Shown: positions 1 to 6,340 of the stretch, one piece after another
Layout: each line of letters opens with the position of its first letter
How positions within the stretch are numbered: position 1 is the first letter of the stretch
Source: DHVE2 group archaeon
GTDB taxonomy: Archaea > Thermoplasmatota > Thermoplasmata > Thermoplasmatales > Aciduliprofundaceae
Assembly: GCA_027056155.1 (NCBI GenBank)
Contig: JALULR010000219.1
Span: 1 to 6,497 of the forward strand
Direction of reading: 5' to 3'
DNA: 6,497 nt
Notes under the pieces: model-generated
Database searches by the model: none
Told to the model about the DNA's origin: nothing
The model's input: only the letters and a program-made list of their open reading frames with translations
Position numbers and translations under genes: made by a program

Positions 1-569
1 ATCTTGCAATTATCTGGAATTTTCGACGCTAGCGCTATGCTCTCTTCGGTTAGGTAAGGCGTAACTAAATTCTTGCCAAACAAACTCGCAATTTTACGCT
101 CTCTCGGCAAAGTAGCTCTTAAAAGCACTTCAACATCGTGCTGCATTAACTCTGGATTTGCAAGATATTTCGCATATCCACCAAAAAGCTCATCTGCTCC
201 CTGTCCAGTGCAAATATTCTCCTCTTCTGCCTGCTCTGCCACAATGAGCAACGGAAGCTCAAAAGCCACTTCCACGGCAGTTAGCTCCGGCTCAATGTGC
301 AAGAGCTTTTTTATGCCCTCATATACAACATTTTCATCAATAATTATCCTCTCCAAATCTACGCCGAGGTGCTTTGCAGTTTCCTCTGCATTTTTAAAAT
401 CGACGCTGTTGCTAATTCCAACTGTATAATACGATACTATTCTACTGTTCGCAAGGTACGCAATTATCGAGCTATCTAAGCCTCCGGAGAAAGAGAGAGC
501 AGAGCCCTCTGGGCAATTAATAGTATTTAGTAGTATGCTAAGCTCTGATGCAAAATTATCACAGCTCAT
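1..569 (-). CDS. Asparagine-synthetase-like PP-loop protein, standalone domain (3' end cut by window edge)
   Basis: The reading frame runs from an ATG at 569-567 to position 1 without a stop, giving the first 189 residues. Residues 28-34 read SGGLDSS, the ATP-pyrophosphatase (PP) loop. Residues 122-132 read GQGADELFGGY, the asparagine synthetase C-domain signature (usually G-E/D-G-A-D-E-L-F-G-G-Y). TPYL at 170-173 followed by KIPDNCK at 183-189 fits the later 'PFLD...iP...K' region of that family. The protein starts almost at the PP-loop, so the N-terminal glutamine-hydrolysing domain with its catalytic Cys2, present in AsnB, is absent. The enzyme probably adenylates a carboxylate with ATP and adds ammonia or another amine, but the substrate is unknown and asparagine is only one option. 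The start is fixed by an in-frame TAG, the glyS stop, directly before the ATG. It is the last visible gene of the CBS-glyS unit. Family is confident; function is not. Confidence 0.85.
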   Translation of the reverse strand, partial: MSCDNFASELSILLNTINCPEGSALSFSGGLDSSIIAYLANSRIVSYYTVGISNSVDFKNAEETAKHLGVDLERIIIDENVVYEGIKKLLHIEPELTAVEVAFELPLLIVAEQAEEENICTGQGADELFGGYAKYLANPELMQHDVEVLLRATLPRERKIASLFGKNLVTPYLTEESIALASKIPDNCK

Positions 570-2252
570 CTACAATTCCTCAAATTTAAGCTCTTCCAAA
601 ACTAATTTTCTCAATAAGTCCCTCAAATTATCACGCGACAACCTCTTCTGCTCAGTAGTATCTCTGTGGCGAATTGTTACTGTAGAATCCTCTTTGGTCT
701 GATAATCCACTGTTATGCAATAGGGGACACCTATCTCATCTGCCCGTGCGTATCTGCGCCCTATAGAGCCAGAGTCATCATAGTACGCGTTTATTCCGCT
801 AATTCTTAGCATCTTGAGAATGTCCATGGCAATGGTATCAAGGCCATCTTTTGACATAAGTGGAAACACGCCCACCTTCACGGGAGCTATCTGTGGAGCG
901 AATCTTAAAACTTTGTATCCCGAATCTTCACGCTCGTAGAAAGAGTGCTCCAAAATCGCATACACTATTCTATCTATGCCGAAAGAAGGCTCAATAACAT
1001 GCGGCACAAACCGCTCACCTGTAACCTTTTTCTCAATTGATATTACCTCGTAAGCCTCCTCCGGCACCTCATATATACGCCCGTCTATTTCTACTCTCAG
1101 CGTGCCTGAAACTTCCTCCGTGAGCTCCATATCTTCCATTGCCCTCGCTATCTTCATAGCCATGGCTTTAAACCGCGGGCCCAAAAGCTCCATTCTAGGC
1201 ACTATCTTGTTTATCTGCACAATCTTCTCCTTGCCAAATTTCCTAAATGCACGCATATCCACGCCTGAATACTTCATATGCCGCGATAAATCGTAGTCGC
1301 CGCGATAAGATATGCCTATAGCCTCTACCCAGCCGTAAGAGAGCAAAATCTCACAGTCCCATGTATCTCGAGAATAGTGAGCAAGCTCTTCCCGATGATG
1401 CTGTCTAAATCGCACCCGGGATATATCAATGCCCACACGCTCTAAAAACCTGAGTATCTTGCCCATGTAATAAAGTGTGTACCCATTTGCAATGCCCGAA
1501 TTGTACGCATCTTTGGCCCTGAGCTTGAGCTCTGCACCGTCCATGGTCTTGAGCGGTAGCACAATGTCTCCGAGCAGCTCTTTGTTAAACTCCGTTTCAG
1601 GGTCAAAAAACAGCTCAATTTCAGCCATATTAAATTCTCTCTGCCTCAGCATGCCCTGCCTCGGTGAAATCTCGTTTCTATACGCCCTGCCAATCTGTGC
1701 CACACCCATGGGCAACTTCTCTCTGTTTACCCTATACAATGTTGGAAAATTAACAAATATGCCCTGAGCAGTTTCAGGCCTGAGAAATCCAAGCTTATCG
1801 AGCCCGATTTTCGTAGAGAACATTAAATGAAACTCTTCCACAGGCCCAAATTCACCATTGCAATCGGGACAGCGAATCTCGTGTTTTTGTATAATCTCGT
1901 TTATTTCCTCGGGGGAGAGCGCATCGGGATTATCCGTATATTCTGCAATGAGCTCATCAACTCTGAAAGCGTGACCGCAAGAGTTGCAGCGTACCATATA
2001 ATCTGTAAATTTATCCGCGTGCCCTGAGGCCTTATAAACCGAATCAGGCCCTATTGCGGGTGAATCAATTAAGAGAAGCCCGTCTTTGTACACAAACTCT
2101 TCAAGCCAGTAATCTAGGATATTTTTCTTTAATAACGCTCCTACGGGCCCGTAATCGTAAAATCCAGATACTCCACTATATATCTCGTAAGCACCCCAGT
2201 AAATGCCACGGCGCTTTGCAATATCTACTATCTTGGCGCGTAGCTCTTTCAT
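570..2252 (-). CDS. glyS: Glycyl-tRNA synthetase, archaeal/eukaryotic dimeric type (class II), EC 6.1.1.14
   Basis: This cytoplasmic enzyme charges tRNA-Gly with glycine using ATP. The 560 residues match the usual archaeal length. The N-terminal region has the family's EIYSGVSGFYDYGPVGALL stretch (23-41), which is class II motif 1 territory. Two CxxC pairs, C89/C92 and C128/C131, look like a zinc ribbon inserted in the catalytic domain. RPETAQG at 158-164 is the GlyRS signature. Motif 2 spans about 184-213 and includes QIGRAYRNEISPR with its ATP-contacting arginines. Motif 3 is at about 419-432, with the GIDR core at 425-428. The C-terminal anticodon-binding domain covers about 458-552, starting at PVKVGVFPL. 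The ATG overlaps the stop of the upstream CBS gene as ATGA, and the N-terminus aligns by eye with known archaeal GlyRS starts. The stop TAG abuts the ATG of the downstream gene. No key residue appears missing. Confidence 0.97.
   Translation of the reverse strand: MKELRAKIVDIAKRRGIYWGAYEIYSGVSGFYDYGPVGALLKKNILDYWLEEFVYKDGLLLIDSPAIGPDSVYKASGHADKFTDYMVRCNSCGHAFRVDELIAEYTDNPDALSPEEINEIIQKHEIRCPDCNGEFGPVEEFHLMFSTKIGLDKLGFLRPETAQGIFVNFPTLYRVNREKLPMGVAQIGRAYRNEISPRQGMLRQREFNMAEIELFFDPETEFNKELLGDIVLPLKTMDGAELKLRAKDAYNSGIANGYTLYYMGKILRFLERVGIDISRVRFRQHHREELAHYSRDTWDCEILLSYGWVEAIGISYRGDYDLSRHMKYSGVDMRAFRKFGKEKIVQINKIVPRMELLGPRFKAMAMKIARAMEDMELTEEVSGTLRVEIDGRIYEVPEEAYEVISIEKKVTGERFVPHVIEPSFGIDRIVYAILEHSFYEREDSGYKVLRFAPQIAPVKVGVFPLMSKDGLDTIAMDILKMLRISGINAYYDDSGSIGRRYARADEIGVPYCITVDYQTKEDSTVTIRHRDTTEQKRLSRDNLRDLLRKLVLEELKFEEL
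578..581 (-). promoter_or_regulatory. Shine-Dalgarno site of the asparagine-synthetase-like gene
   Basis: On the minus strand GAGG lies eight bases before the ATG at 569, inside the last codons of glyS (Glu-Glu-Leu-stop). The spacing is normal for an archaeal ribosome binding site. It supports both the chosen start and translational coupling to glyS, because ribosomes finishing glyS stop exactly at the new start codon. Confidence 0.6.
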
Positions 2253-3103
2253 TCCTCCACACCCACCAATGCAGCAACTAAGTCTGAATCAAAAACCATT
2301 GCTTTGAGGTGGTCATGAAGGTCCCGCACAGGAAGCTGAGAAAAATTATTTTTCTTCATTATTCTCGCGGCGTCCCACACTGGCGTTTTTGAAAACACAG
2401 TTATAGGGCTTTCAATCATCACTTTTTCCACGGGAATTTTGGGAAGCTCTACTTTCTCCACCATGTAGAACAGTTTCATCACATTGCGCAGACCTTCCCA
2501 GTTCCATTCATCTTCATCATCGCCGAGCCCGAGCTCGGACATTGCTACCTCCTTATCAATCTCAACTTTATCGAAGAGGTCTCTATCGGTAACTATGCCT
2601 ATTAAATCGCCATCATCATTTACCACTGGGTAAGCGGGAAGGGAAGTTAGAGTAATTGATTTGAATACCACTGGGAGCGGCGTACATTTGTGCATTGGAA
2701 AAGCGGGCTTTGTTATGAATTGCTCCACTGGTGCACTTATCTTCCTGCGTATTATTACAGAGAGAAAATCTTGCGGTGTAACTATGCCTTTCACATGCTT
2801 TTGCTCATCAATAACCACGAGATGTCGTCTATTGTAACGAAGCATTACTTCCGCAGCATATTCAATAGTGTCATCTTGATACACAGTGGGCACATCTGTG
2901 CGCATCAAAATGGCAAGCTGCTCTTCATCTGGATTTTCAAATATGTCCCTTCTGGACACCATGCCAAGAAGCACGCCTTCTTTATCCACCACAGGCATGC
3001 CCGTGATATTGTTTTTAACCAGAGTCCTAAGCACATCTCTCCTCGTAGCTGGTGCAACAATGGTTATTACATCAGCGCTCATTATGTCCTTCACAGTATC
3101 CAT
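2249..3103 (-). CDS. Four-CBS-domain protein, probable adenine-nucleotide sensor
   Basis: The 284-residue soluble protein is built almost entirely of four CBS repeats, or two Bateman modules: about 1-57, 62-118, 126-180 and 225-282. Each ends with the usual hydrophobic strand and ribose-binding motif: VSRRD (D53), VTPQD (D112), VTDRD (D175) and a degenerate VFDSD (D274). GMPVV, HLVVI, AYPVV and SQLPV mark the second strand of each repeat. A linker of about 45 residues between repeats 3 and 4 carries an acidic DDEDEWNWEG patch (195-204). CBS pairs generally bind AMP, ADP, ATP or S-adenosylmethionine. No enzymatic, DNA-binding or membrane domain is attached, so it probably regulates a partner, and which one is not visible here. 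An in-frame TGA directly before the ATG fixes the start. Its stop overlaps glyS by four bases, which makes cotranslation with GlyRS likely. Family certain, ligand and target unknown. Confidence 0.93.
   Translation of the reverse strand: MDTVKDIMSADVITIVAPATRRDVLRTLVKNNITGMPVVDKEGVLLGMVSRRDIFENPDEEQLAILMRTDVPTVYQDDTIEYAAEVMLRYNRRHLVVIDEQKHVKGIVTPQDFLSVIIRRKISAPVEQFITKPAFPMHKCTPLPVVFKSITLTSLPAYPVVNDDGDLIGIVTDRDLFDKVEIDKEVAMSELGLGDDEDEWNWEGLRNVMKLFYMVEKVELPKIPVEKVMIESPITVFSKTPVWDAARIMKKNNFSQLPVRDLHDHLKAMVFDSDLVAALVGVEE
2254..2258 (-). promoter_or_regulatory. Shine-Dalgarno-like GGAGG almost touching the glyS start
   Basis: GGAGG in the last codons of the CBS gene is separated from the glyS ATG (2252-2250) by a single base. 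That is much shorter than the usual 5-9 bases, so it is unlikely to work as a normal binding site for that ATG. With the ATGA stop/start overlap it may hold a terminating ribosome so that it restarts on glyS. It could also be chance, since it encodes the Val-Glu-Glu end of the CBS protein. Confidence 0.35.
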
Positions 3104-3107
3104 TCAA

Positions 3108-3115
3108 ATCACACC
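3108..3115 (-). promoter_or_regulatory. Probable ribosome binding site of the CBS gene
   Basis: The minus strand reads GGTGTGAT, four bases before the ATG at 3103. It is a partial match to the archaeal anti-SD target GGAGGTGAT and occupies nearly the same position as the clearer AGGTGAT before the surface-protein gene. It is weaker than a perfect site. Confidence 0.45.
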
Positions 3116-3122
3116 CAGCACC

Positions 3123-3130
3123 AAAAAAAA
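3123..3130 (-). terminator. T8 run, possible transcription end for the surface-protein gene
   Basis: Eight consecutive T residues on the minus strand start 23 bases after the TAA of the surface-protein gene, preceded by a pyrimidine-rich CTTCTC. Archaeal RNA polymerase can terminate on U-tracts without a hairpin, and I see no strong hairpin here. The run also lies inside the promoter region of the next gene, so it could merely be promoter composition. Confidence 0.4.
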
Positions 3131-3137
3131 GAGAAGG

Positions 3138-3144
3138 TATATAA
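3138..3144 (-). promoter_or_regulatory. TATA box of the CBS-glyS-asnB-like unit
   Basis: The minus strand reads TTATATA (within GGATTATATACC), 35-41 bases before the CBS ATG. A start site about 25 bases downstream would fall near 3113-3118, leaving a leader of 10-15 bases that just includes the GGTGTGAT site. The spacing equals that of the candidate box before the surface-protein gene. No strong BRE is obvious. Start-site position is inferred. Confidence 0.5.
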
Positions 3145-3153
3145 TCCTTGTGT

Positions 3154-5682
3154 TTAGAGCTCTAACCGCTCTTCGTCTCCAAAATCTTTCTCGACGGTAT
3201 CCGATTCATCAGAAAATTCAAGATCCTCTTCTGGCTCGGGTTCTATTTCTTCCTCGCCATCTGGTGAGTAAGGTTTTGGCGCTCCTTTCTTCTTCTTGCT
3301 CCCCCACTGCTTCTTGGGCTTTGCTGGTTTTTCTGGCTTTTCCTCCGGCTCGACAGCACCCATGCTGCCGCTGCCACGCCTATGCATCAAAATTGCCACA
3401 ATGCCTATGGCTATAGCCACAATAACCAAAATTAGGTTTATGAAAGAAAGCATGGGCATGCCGAAAATATCCTGCATTGACCAAGCCCCAGCACCGATAG
3501 TCACTGTCAGAGCGCTATACAAACTCAATGCATCTGAGCCATCTGTTACCCACAGTTGTATTATGTACCCGCCCCTTAAATCTTTGGGCAGGGTAAGAGT
3601 TATTGTACCATTCATATCACTTGCGCTTAGCTCTTTTTCCCAGTGGTAATCTGTGTCAATAATCGCCCAGTGCAGCACAATTACATGCGAGGTGAAATCA
3701 CCGTACTTCACTATGTTATATGCTATCTTTATGTTCTGCCCCGGTTCGTAAATCATATTTTGGTAAGATGGCTTTGTAACAATATGCGAGCTTACTACAT
3801 AGCCCTCAAACTTGTTAATTGTCAGCGTGTTTGATGCATAATAGCTTCCATCGAATGCCTCTGCCATTATGGTGTATGAGTTAGAATCATCGTTAGGTAT
3901 GGTAAATTTGAAGCTTGTTAGAGAGGCATTTAAGCGCTCAACAATGCGAGCGTGGTCGTCTAGTATCTTATACGACAGACCACGGGGGTGCATCACATTG
4001 CTCTTGAAATCAGAGTATATCATTATTTCATCACCCGCCTTAAAATAGTATTTTTGAGATGCACTGAGGTAGATATAGCCGTAATAAACATTCACTTCGG
4101 TCGATGTGACCTGTGATTCCCCATCAGAGAAGTACGCTGTAGCGCTTACGCTTAAAACTCCTGAATAGTTATCCGGGAGCTTATAGCTTACCTCATCATG
4201 AGTCGTAGATGTGTAATAGAAAAGCTTGCCAGATGTGAAAATCTCCACATCGTATCCCTGTACTGATATGCCCTTCGGTGAGTATGGGTGCATCTTTATA
4301 ACCATGGTTTCACCAGCAATGTAGAAGCTCTTATCCGTGCTTATGGATACATGGACATCTGCTGTTACAATCATATTGAGAATATATACTGTGTGGTGCT
4401 CATTGTTGATACTCACCTCACCTCTTATCGAAACTATCGAGCCTTGCTCTACCTGTGGCACATTCCAGAGCAAATACGCATTACCGCTAGCATCTGTGTA
4501 GCCATAGTTAGTGTAATTATGATACCATTGTATCTGCCAGTGCTTAGTAATGGTTATGTTCAAATAATCAAGTTTTACATGGCTAAGTGGCGACGTATAT
4601 ACATTATATCCGTTATTATTGATGTAAGACACTGCATAGGTATATACGTTTATAACAACGCGCTTGCCCGGTGAGAGCGTATGGTCAATTGCATTAACAT
4701 GAATATCCGCTGAAAGCAAACCGGTGTAAAAATAAATACGCTGCTCTGCGTAGTGCTTGCCCGTATCGTTGCTATTTTCGTAAACAATCTTCACATAGTA
4801 TGCCATGTTAGGCTCAATATGTACATTCGGATTATTACCCATAGTATAGAAGCTCAGTTCTTGGGTAGTAAACTCACTTCCATGCCCAGAATAGGGCCCA
4901 AAAGAGGCGGATTGATTAGACGCATCTACTATCCACCACTTGTAATTCACATTGCTAAGAAGAGTATGTGTTTTCATCCAGTATATGGATACATACGCAT
5001 GTATCCGCTCTGATAAAAGATAGACGCCATCATATCCCTTGTCAAGACTTGCTACAATCTGCACGCTGCGCACTGAAAACTGCTTGGACTGTATCAAGTT
5101 AGAGCCATTGTAGAGGTCAAGATTATAATCACCATCACCAATATCAAGCTTTATGCTAAACACAGCTATTCCTGTGCTATTTGTCCGAACATTAATTGAA
5201 CCGTTCTTTGGATACACTTTTGCACCGGTGGAATTTGATATATCCACCTTATACAATGTATTATTTTCACCGCTTAGCCGCGCCCACAATGTCTCACCGT
5301 TTAGATATGTATATGAATGAGTGTAATCGCTTTCCTCGAGTGAAAGCCCTTCCCGAATAATAACATATTTGCTAGCTAGTATGTTTCCGTATCTTTCAAG
5401 TTGTATATAATGCCCGCCAACACCAATAAAGCTCACCGGATAGGATATAACTCTATATCCAGTTTCATTTGTGCGATAGCCTCCAACCTCACTACCATCT
5501 ATGTAGAGGTAATAGTATGTGAGATTATCCCCCCGTATGGTTATTGTCATATCCTCACCCAAAACATACACGCTCTTATCCGTGCTAATGGTCTCTCCTG
5601 CCCTAACTCCTGCACCATGTGCCATAGAAGCAAAGCCGCCAAGCATCAAAATCATTATCACGATTAACGCCCATCTTTTCAT
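3154..5682 (-). CDS. Secreted, membrane-anchored cell-surface protein with about seven Ig-like/MG2-like repeats
   Basis: Of the 842 residues, 1-24 form a signal peptide (MKR, hydrophobic core, AHGA with cleavage near 23-24). About 30-730 are beta-rich repeats of roughly 90-115 residues, several opening with a D-K-x-x-Y-x-x-G-E motif like the MG2 domains of alpha-2-macroglobulins: residues 35-43, 450-458, 543-552 (variant) and 636-649 (variant), with looser versions near 129, 214 and 333. Fourteen N-x-S/T sequons (53, 72, 140, 150, 160, 168, 192, 256, 305, 375, 389, 505, 585, 691) all lie before the single transmembrane helix at about 746-766. HRR follows it, then a charged cytoplasmic tail of about 76 residues. 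It is therefore anchored by its C-terminus with the bulk outside. No protease, thioester or enzyme motif is seen. The ATG at 5682 is chosen over TTG at 5688 because the TTG touches the ribosome binding site; an in-frame TGA lies just upstream of both. Function is unknown: an adhesin, S-layer-associated or binding protein is possible. Confidence 0.87.
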   Translation of the reverse strand: MKRWALIVIMILMLGGFASMAHGAGVRAGETISTDKSVYVLGEDMTITIRGDNLTYYYLYIDGSEVGGYRTNETGYRVISYPVSFIGVGGHYIQLERYGNILASKYVIIREGLSLEESDYTHSYTYLNGETLWARLSGENNTLYKVDISNSTGAKVYPKNGSINVRTNSTGIAVFSIKLDIGDGDYNLDLYNGSNLIQSKQFSVRSVQIVASLDKGYDGVYLLSERIHAYVSIYWMKTHTLLSNVNYKWWIVDASNQSASFGPYSGHGSEFTTQELSFYTMGNNPNVHIEPNMAYYVKIVYENSNDTGKHYAEQRIYFYTGLLSADIHVNAIDHTLSPGKRVVINVYTYAVSYINNNGYNVYTSPLSHVKLDYLNITITKHWQIQWYHNYTNYGYTDASGNAYLLWNVPQVEQGSIVSIRGEVSINNEHHTVYILNMIVTADVHVSISTDKSFYIAGETMVIKMHPYSPKGISVQGYDVEIFTSGKLFYYTSTTHDEVSYKLPDNYSGVLSVSATAYFSDGESQVTSTEVNVYYGYIYLSASQKYYFKAGDEIMIYSDFKSNVMHPRGLSYKILDDHARIVERLNASLTSFKFTIPNDDSNSYTIMAEAFDGSYYASNTLTINKFEGYVVSSHIVTKPSYQNMIYEPGQNIKIAYNIVKYGDFTSHVIVLHWAIIDTDYHWEKELSASDMNGTITLTLPKDLRGGYIIQLWVTDGSDALSLYSALTVTIGAGAWSMQDIFGMPMLSFINLILVIVAIAIGIVAILMHRRGSGSMGAVEPEEKPEKPAKPKKQWGSKKKKGAPKPYSPDGEEEIEPEPEEDLEFSDESDTVEKDFGDEERLEL

Positions 5683-5687
5683 TTTCA

Positions 5688-5694
5688 ATCACCT
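5688..5694 (-). promoter_or_regulatory. Shine-Dalgarno site deciding the surface-protein start
   Basis: The minus strand reads AGGTGAT, a seven-base match to the archaeal anti-SD target. It ends five bases before the ATG at 5682, a good distance. The alternative TTG at 5688-5686 shares a base with this site and so cannot be served by it, which makes the shorter 842-residue product the better call. Confidence 0.75.
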
Positions 5695-5715
5695 GTATGT
5701 GTATTTTAATCCTAG

Positions 5716-5723
5716 CATTTAAG
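5716..5723 (-). promoter_or_regulatory. TATA box of the surface-protein gene
   Basis: The minus strand reads CTTAAATG after an A/C-rich CACAAAT that could act as a BRE. It lies 34-41 bases before the ATG at 5682, predicting a start site around 5693-5698 and a leader of only 11-16 bases beginning at the ribosome binding site. A second AT-rich candidate (CAAATATAT, near 5743-5751) lies further upstream. The start site is inferred. Confidence 0.5.
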
Positions 5724-5735
5724 ATTTGTGGTTTG

Positions 5736-5742
5736 AAAAAAA
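5736..5742 (-). terminator. T7 run after carS, possible terminator
   Basis: Seven T residues on the minus strand, preceded by ATATA, lie about 30 bases after the carS stop at 5774. This resembles archaeal U-tract terminators, and I see no hairpin. It sits just upstream of the proposed TATA box of the next gene, so the spacer can hold an end and a new start in order. Confidence 0.4.
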
Positions 5743-5773
5743 TATATTTGGATATTTGCTTTGCATCTATCTC

Positions 5774-6337
5774 TTACCACGGCACATCTTTGTAGCCGAG
5801 CTTGTACGCGAGAATGTTCACACCTCTGTGTATAAGGGGAGTTAAAATAAACACAGTGAGCACGGGTACGAGTTTCCAAAAATGCGCAAAAAACCACCAC
5901 GGAAAAAACAGGTACAGGAAAAACCATGCCATAATCACAAACATGAGCTGGTCTAGCAAAAATGCACGGCCACCACTTCCAATGCCCAAGCGCCGCTTTA
6001 TAAAAGAACCCGTAGAATCACCGAGCATGGCAGAGAAAGCCATGGTAGTCACTATCAATGCGGCGGTGGTCCAATCTGTGGAAAATACCGGAAACCACTC
6101 TTGAGGCGCATAAAAAGCGATGAAATTCATTAGCAGACCAACAATTATACCAAACAACGAGCCCCCAAAAAACCCACGCCATGTCTTGCCCTTGCCCAGA
6201 ATGCTACGTCCATCTACGAATGTCTTTCCAAAAGCAATAGGCGTGCGGCCTTTAAATAACACCGCGCCCGGATTAGGCAGATACACGGGAAGCATAAGCC
6301 ATAGCGTAGCTATTATTTGTTGAAGTACCCAGAGCAT
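5774..6337 (-). CDS. carS: CDP-archaeol synthase (CDP-2,3-di-O-geranylgeranyl-sn-glycerol synthase), EC 2.7.7.67
   Basis: This integral membrane enzyme activates the archaeal lipid precursor 2,3-di-O-geranylgeranylglycerol 1-phosphate with CTP, giving CDP-archaeol for polar head-group attachment. The 187 residues fit the CarS/DUF46 family length and motifs. An N-terminal hydrophobic helix (about 4-24) leads to GAVLF and TPIAFGK. Then come DGRSILGKGKTWRGFFGG (42-59), GDSTGSFIKRRLGIGSGG (106-123) with DQ at 129-130, and the characteristic end NILAYKLGYKDVPW (174-187). About five membrane helices are visible: 4-24, 55-74, 90-107, 128-147 and 153-171. The start is firm because an in-frame TAG (6340-6338) directly precedes the ATG. 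There is no Shine-Dalgarno site upstream, which suggests a leaderless message. It stands 91 bases before the surface-protein gene, so both envelope genes are neighbours but probably separately transcribed. Confidence 0.96.
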   Translation of the reverse strand: MLWVLQQIIATLWLMLPVYLPNPGAVLFKGRTPIAFGKTFVDGRSILGKGKTWRGFFGGSLFGIIVGLLMNFIAFYAPQEWFPVFSTDWTTAALIVTTMAFSAMLGDSTGSFIKRRLGIGSGGRAFLLDQLMFVIMAWFFLYLFFPWWFFAHFWKLVPVLTVFILTPLIHRGVNILAYKLGYKDVPW

Positions 6338-6340
6338 CTA

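Larger units (their letters stand above)
1..3103 (-). other. Tightly packed CBS - glyS - asnB-like operon
   Basis: Three genes in the same direction have junctions of -4 bases (ATGA) and 0 bases (TAG then ATG). There is no room for promoters between them, so they are very likely one transcript driven from the TATA box near 3141. The downstream end lies outside the window. Confidence 0.8.

Noticed and set aside
73..429. Plus-strand open frame of 118 codons
   Set aside because: It lies entirely opposite the PP-loop gene, whose minus-strand frame carries clear SGGLDSS and GADELFGGY motifs. The plus-strand product is Ser-rich with no recognisable domain, as expected of an antisense shadow.
2690..3416. 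Two overlapping plus-strand frames of 155 and 176 codons
   Set aside because: Both sit opposite the CBS gene and the tail of the surface-protein gene. Their products show no domain and unusual His/Ser-rich composition. The opposite strand fully explains this DNA.
5686..5688. TTG start adding two residues to the surface protein
   Set aside because: The TTG shares a base with the AGGTGAT ribosome binding site, while the ATG six bases on has ideal spacing and begins a normal MKR signal peptide.
5712..5927. Minus-strand frame of 71 codons overlapping the end of carS
   Set aside because: It overlaps the conserved carS C-terminus in another frame, including the NILAY and KDVPW region, and its product has no recognisable features. 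carS accounts for the sequence.
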